DNA of 6,420 nucleotides from positions 1 through 6,420 of the forward strand of contig DAINBB010000050.1 of the NCBI GenBank assembly GCA_036733165.1, given 5' to 3'. This stretch comes from JAFGGT01 sp036733165 (GTDB lineage Archaea > Methanobacteriota_B > Thermococci > Methanofastidiosales > NM3). The translations under genes and the position numbers were made by a program. Under the pieces are notes generated by a model. It did no database searches. It was not told the DNA's origin and saw only the letters and a program-made list of their open reading frames with translations. Shown here piece by piece: positions 4,918 to 6,420 of the stretch (positions within the stretch are counted from its first letter, which is position 1; each line of letters opens with the position of its first letter).

Positions 4918-5583
4918 ATGATAGATGAGGACGTGATGTTCAACCTTCTTGGCAATGAGACCCGCAGGATGATCCTCAAGATGCTGTCACTGGGTCCATG
5001 TTACACCACAGAGATCGCCGAGAAGCTCAATATAGGCCAAAAGGCCATCAATGAACACATGAGGCTCCTTCAGGAGGCGGGCATAGTCGACCTTTATGTG
5101 CAGAAACAGAGCAGGGGCAGCCCAAGGAAGTACTTCAAGATCAACAAGAGGATAAGGCTCGAGTTCGCCATGGGCCCGTACAGTTACACAACAGTCTCAA
5201 ACGACGCCCTGGATGCGGACATATCCGAGTTGCCTGATGAGTTCCCGGAGTTCAAGGAAATCATGAAAGAGGTCAACAAGGCCCGTAAGATAAAGGAGAT
5301 CAGCATGCTCTCCAAGACCTTGGGCAATCTTAGGATCGAACACGAGAGACTTACAAAGGCAAAGGAATATGTCGAATCGATGATCGGCCATGTCAAGTTG
5401 CAATGCATAAACGTCTGCGATGAGATGGGCCTTGACGATTCGGAGAAGCGGTTGGTCCTGGAATTGATAGGTGCTGGTGGAAAGCTCTCCATAGGCGATC
5501 TCTCCGACAGGCTCAAGGTGGACGAGAACGAGATAACGGACTCTCTGAAAAAGCTCAAGGTCAAGGGGATCATCAAGTCATGA
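4918..5583 (+). CDS. ArsR-like winged-helix transcription regulator with a second C-terminal HTH
   Basis: A 221-residue cytoplasmic DNA-binding protein. Residues 1-80 form a winged helix: LLGNETRRMILKMLS, then TTEIAEKLNIGQKAINEHMR as the helix-turn-helix, and a wing with SRGSPRKYFKINKR. This RGxPRKYF wing is typical of archaeal ArsR-family regulators. Residues about 112-160 are charged and helical, likely a dimerising coiled coil. Residues about 172-221 (KRLVLELIGAGGKLSIGDLS through ITDSLKKLKVKGIIK) look like a second winged helix. There is no obvious metal-binding cysteine motif (Cys28, Cys158 and Cys162 are scattered), so metal sensing is not supported. The ATG is preceded by GGTGA at four bases. 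The repeats in its own promoter suggest autoregulation. The target genes are unknown. Confidence 0.85.
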   Translation: MIDEDVMFNLLGNETRRMILKMLSLGPCYTTEIAEKLNIGQKAINEHMRLLQEAGIVDLYVQKQSRGSPRKYFKINKRIRLEFAMGPYSYTTVSNDALDADISELPDEFPEFKEIMKEVNKARKIKEISMLSKTLGNLRIEHERLTKAKEYVESMIGHVKLQCINVCDEMGLDDSEKRLVLELIGAGGKLSIGDLSDRLKVDENEITDSLKKLKVKGIIKS

Positions 5584-5617
5584 TGTGAGGTCCATTGCTC
5601 CATATTCGACACTACAG

Positions 5618-5624
5618 TTTTTTT
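5618..5624 (+). terminator. Oligo-T stretch after the ArsR-like gene
   Basis: Seven consecutive T residues 35 bases after the stop codon, with no strong hairpin ahead, fit an intrinsic archaeal terminator. The rest of the gap to 5759 has only an ATGATG/CATCAT inverted repeat around 5632-5668, a repeated GGCATAT, and the alaS promoter. Confidence 0.4.
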
Positions 5625-5714
5625 ATGAGAATGATGGCATATCCGCTGATTTGTTGGGGCATCATCGAGTTTGAGGCATATATTTTATAGTTCTTCTCCC
5701 ATGAAAGGACATAC

Positions 5715-5726
5715 AAATATTTATTA
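5715..5726 (+). promoter_or_regulatory. TATA-like box for alaS
   Basis: AAATATTTATTA about 26 bases before an expected transcript start near 5747, giving a leader of about 13 bases. AGGTG at 5746-5750, nine bases before the ATG, would be the ribosome site. No long leader or T-box-like structure is visible. Confidence 0.5.
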
Positions 5727-5759
5727 ATCATTTTTTTATTCTACTAGGTGTGATTACAT

Positions 5760-6420
5760 ATGGATACCAAGTCTTTGAAGGAAAGCTTCAGGGAGAAGGC
5801 CTCTAAGGAGTATAGGAAGTACTTCCCTGTGGATGTTTTGGAAGAGAACGATTTCAAGAGATACAGATGCAGCAAGTGCAACAAGTACTTTTGGTCCACA
5901 GAGGCAAGGGACGTCTGCGGCGATCCCGACTGTACCGGCGGCTATTCCTTCATAGGCGACTCACCTGCCAAGAAGATGGGTTACATAGAATGTTGGGACA
6001 AGTTCTCAGAGACTTTCAGCGAGTACGGTTACACGCCCATTCCCCGCTATCCCGTGGTGGCGAGGTGGAGGGAGGACACGGACTTTGTCCAGGCATCCAT
6101 ATACGACTTCCAGCCGCATGTTGTATCCGGTGCGGTGTCCCCTCCTGCGAATCCGCTCGTGGTCCCGCAGTTCTCGCTCAGATTCGTCGATACGGACAAT
6201 GTGGGCATATCGGGACGTTCCTTCACAGGTTTCGTCATGATAGGCCAACACGCCTTCACGAAAAAAGAGGCCTTCGACCAGACGAAGTACTTCGGGGACA
6301 TATACCGCTGGCTCACAAATGTGATGGGGATACCAAAAAAAGAACTCGTGTTCCACGAGGACGGCTGGGCCGGCGGCGGCAACTTCGGCCCATGCATGGA
6401 ATTCTTCTCAAGGGGGGTCG
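5760..6420 (+). CDS. alaS: Alanyl-tRNA synthetase, archaeal type, N-terminal 220 residues
   Basis: Class II synthetase that charges tRNA-Ala in the cytoplasm. The N-terminal extension carries the archaeal four-Cys cluster C37-x2-C40 and C53-x4-C58, followed by GGYSFIGD. The catalytic core then shows RYPVVARWREDTDFVQASIY, DFQPHVVSGAVSPPANPLVV and PQFSLRF (motif 1 region), then DTDNVGISGRSFTGFVMIGQ-HAF (motif 2 region), and finally FHEDGWAGGGNFGPCMEFFS. The motif 2 Arg is kept, but the following residue, His in the family consensus I recall (GRHYTGF), reads Ser. The ATG at 5760 is preceded by AGGTG and a TATA-like box. The rest of the aminoacylation core, the editing domain and the C-terminal domain lie beyond the right edge; nothing suggests truncation within the window. 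Identification is firm on sequence pattern. Confidence 0.95.
   Translation, partial: MDTKSLKESFREKASKEYRKYFPVDVLEENDFKRYRCSKCNKYFWSTEARDVCGDPDCTGGYSFIGDSPAKKMGYIECWDKFSETFSEYGYTPIPRYPVVARWREDTDFVQASIYDFQPHVVSGAVSPPANPLVVPQFSLRFVDTDNVGISGRSFTGFVMIGQHAFTKKEAFDQTKYFGDIYRWLTNVMGIPKKELVFHEDGWAGGGNFGPCMEFFSRGV

Noticed and set aside
5631..5657. ATGATGG followed by CTGA, suggesting half of a C/D box RNA
   Set aside because: The C box is imperfect and the second C'/D pair and terminal stem are missing.

Overview
The window is a piece of archaeal chromosome, most likely euryarchaeal and plausibly from the Thermoplasmata/Methanomassiliicoccales side; that placement is an inference. Archaeal features are the PurP proteins, which archaea use for the formylation step of purine synthesis, an alanyl-tRNA synthetase with the archaeal N-terminal Cys cluster, an ACT-domain regulator of the type seen in euryarchaea, TATA-like boxes about 25 bases before inferred transcript starts, and short leaders carrying a GGTGA ribosome site. 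AGG for Arg and ATA for Ile are common. No tRNA, rRNA, CRISPR array, insertion sequence or phage gene was seen.

Layout. Bases 1-704 (minus) hold the 5' part of purC, which runs off the left edge. An AT-rich divergent promoter region (705-839) contains a near-symmetrical operator-like palindrome and separates purC from two purP paralogues on the plus strand (about 840-1832 and 1829-2983), joined by an ATGA stop/start overlap. An ACT-domain regulator (2975-3661, minus) converges on them with a 9-bp overlap of coding ends. A 257-base divergent intergenic region (3662-3918) follows, with promoters at both ends and a GC-rich hairpin in the middle. Next come two small plus-strand genes of unknown function: an eight-cysteine zinc-ribbon protein (3919-4182) and an acidic helical protein (4280-4681). 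A decayed rhodanese C-terminal fragment lies on the minus strand at about 4684-4827. An ArsR-like regulator (4918-5583) is preceded by three TAACT repeats at exact 16-base spacing. The right edge holds the first 220 codons of alaS (5760 onward).

How they work together. purC and the purP pair make a purine-biosynthesis block: PurC forms SAICAR, and PurP formylates AICAR to FAICAR using formate and ATP. The shared divergent control region suggests joint regulation, and the convergent ACT protein is a candidate, unproven, effector-sensing regulator nearby. The remaining genes look like housekeeping or orphan regulators.

The most interesting points are the 5' end of the first purP, where the ribosome site is placed for an ATA start codon; the candidate operator between purC and purP; the strongly diverged ATP-loop in the second PurP; the rhodanese relic; and the 16-base-phased repeats before the ArsR-like gene. 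I found no convincing large undescribed system.
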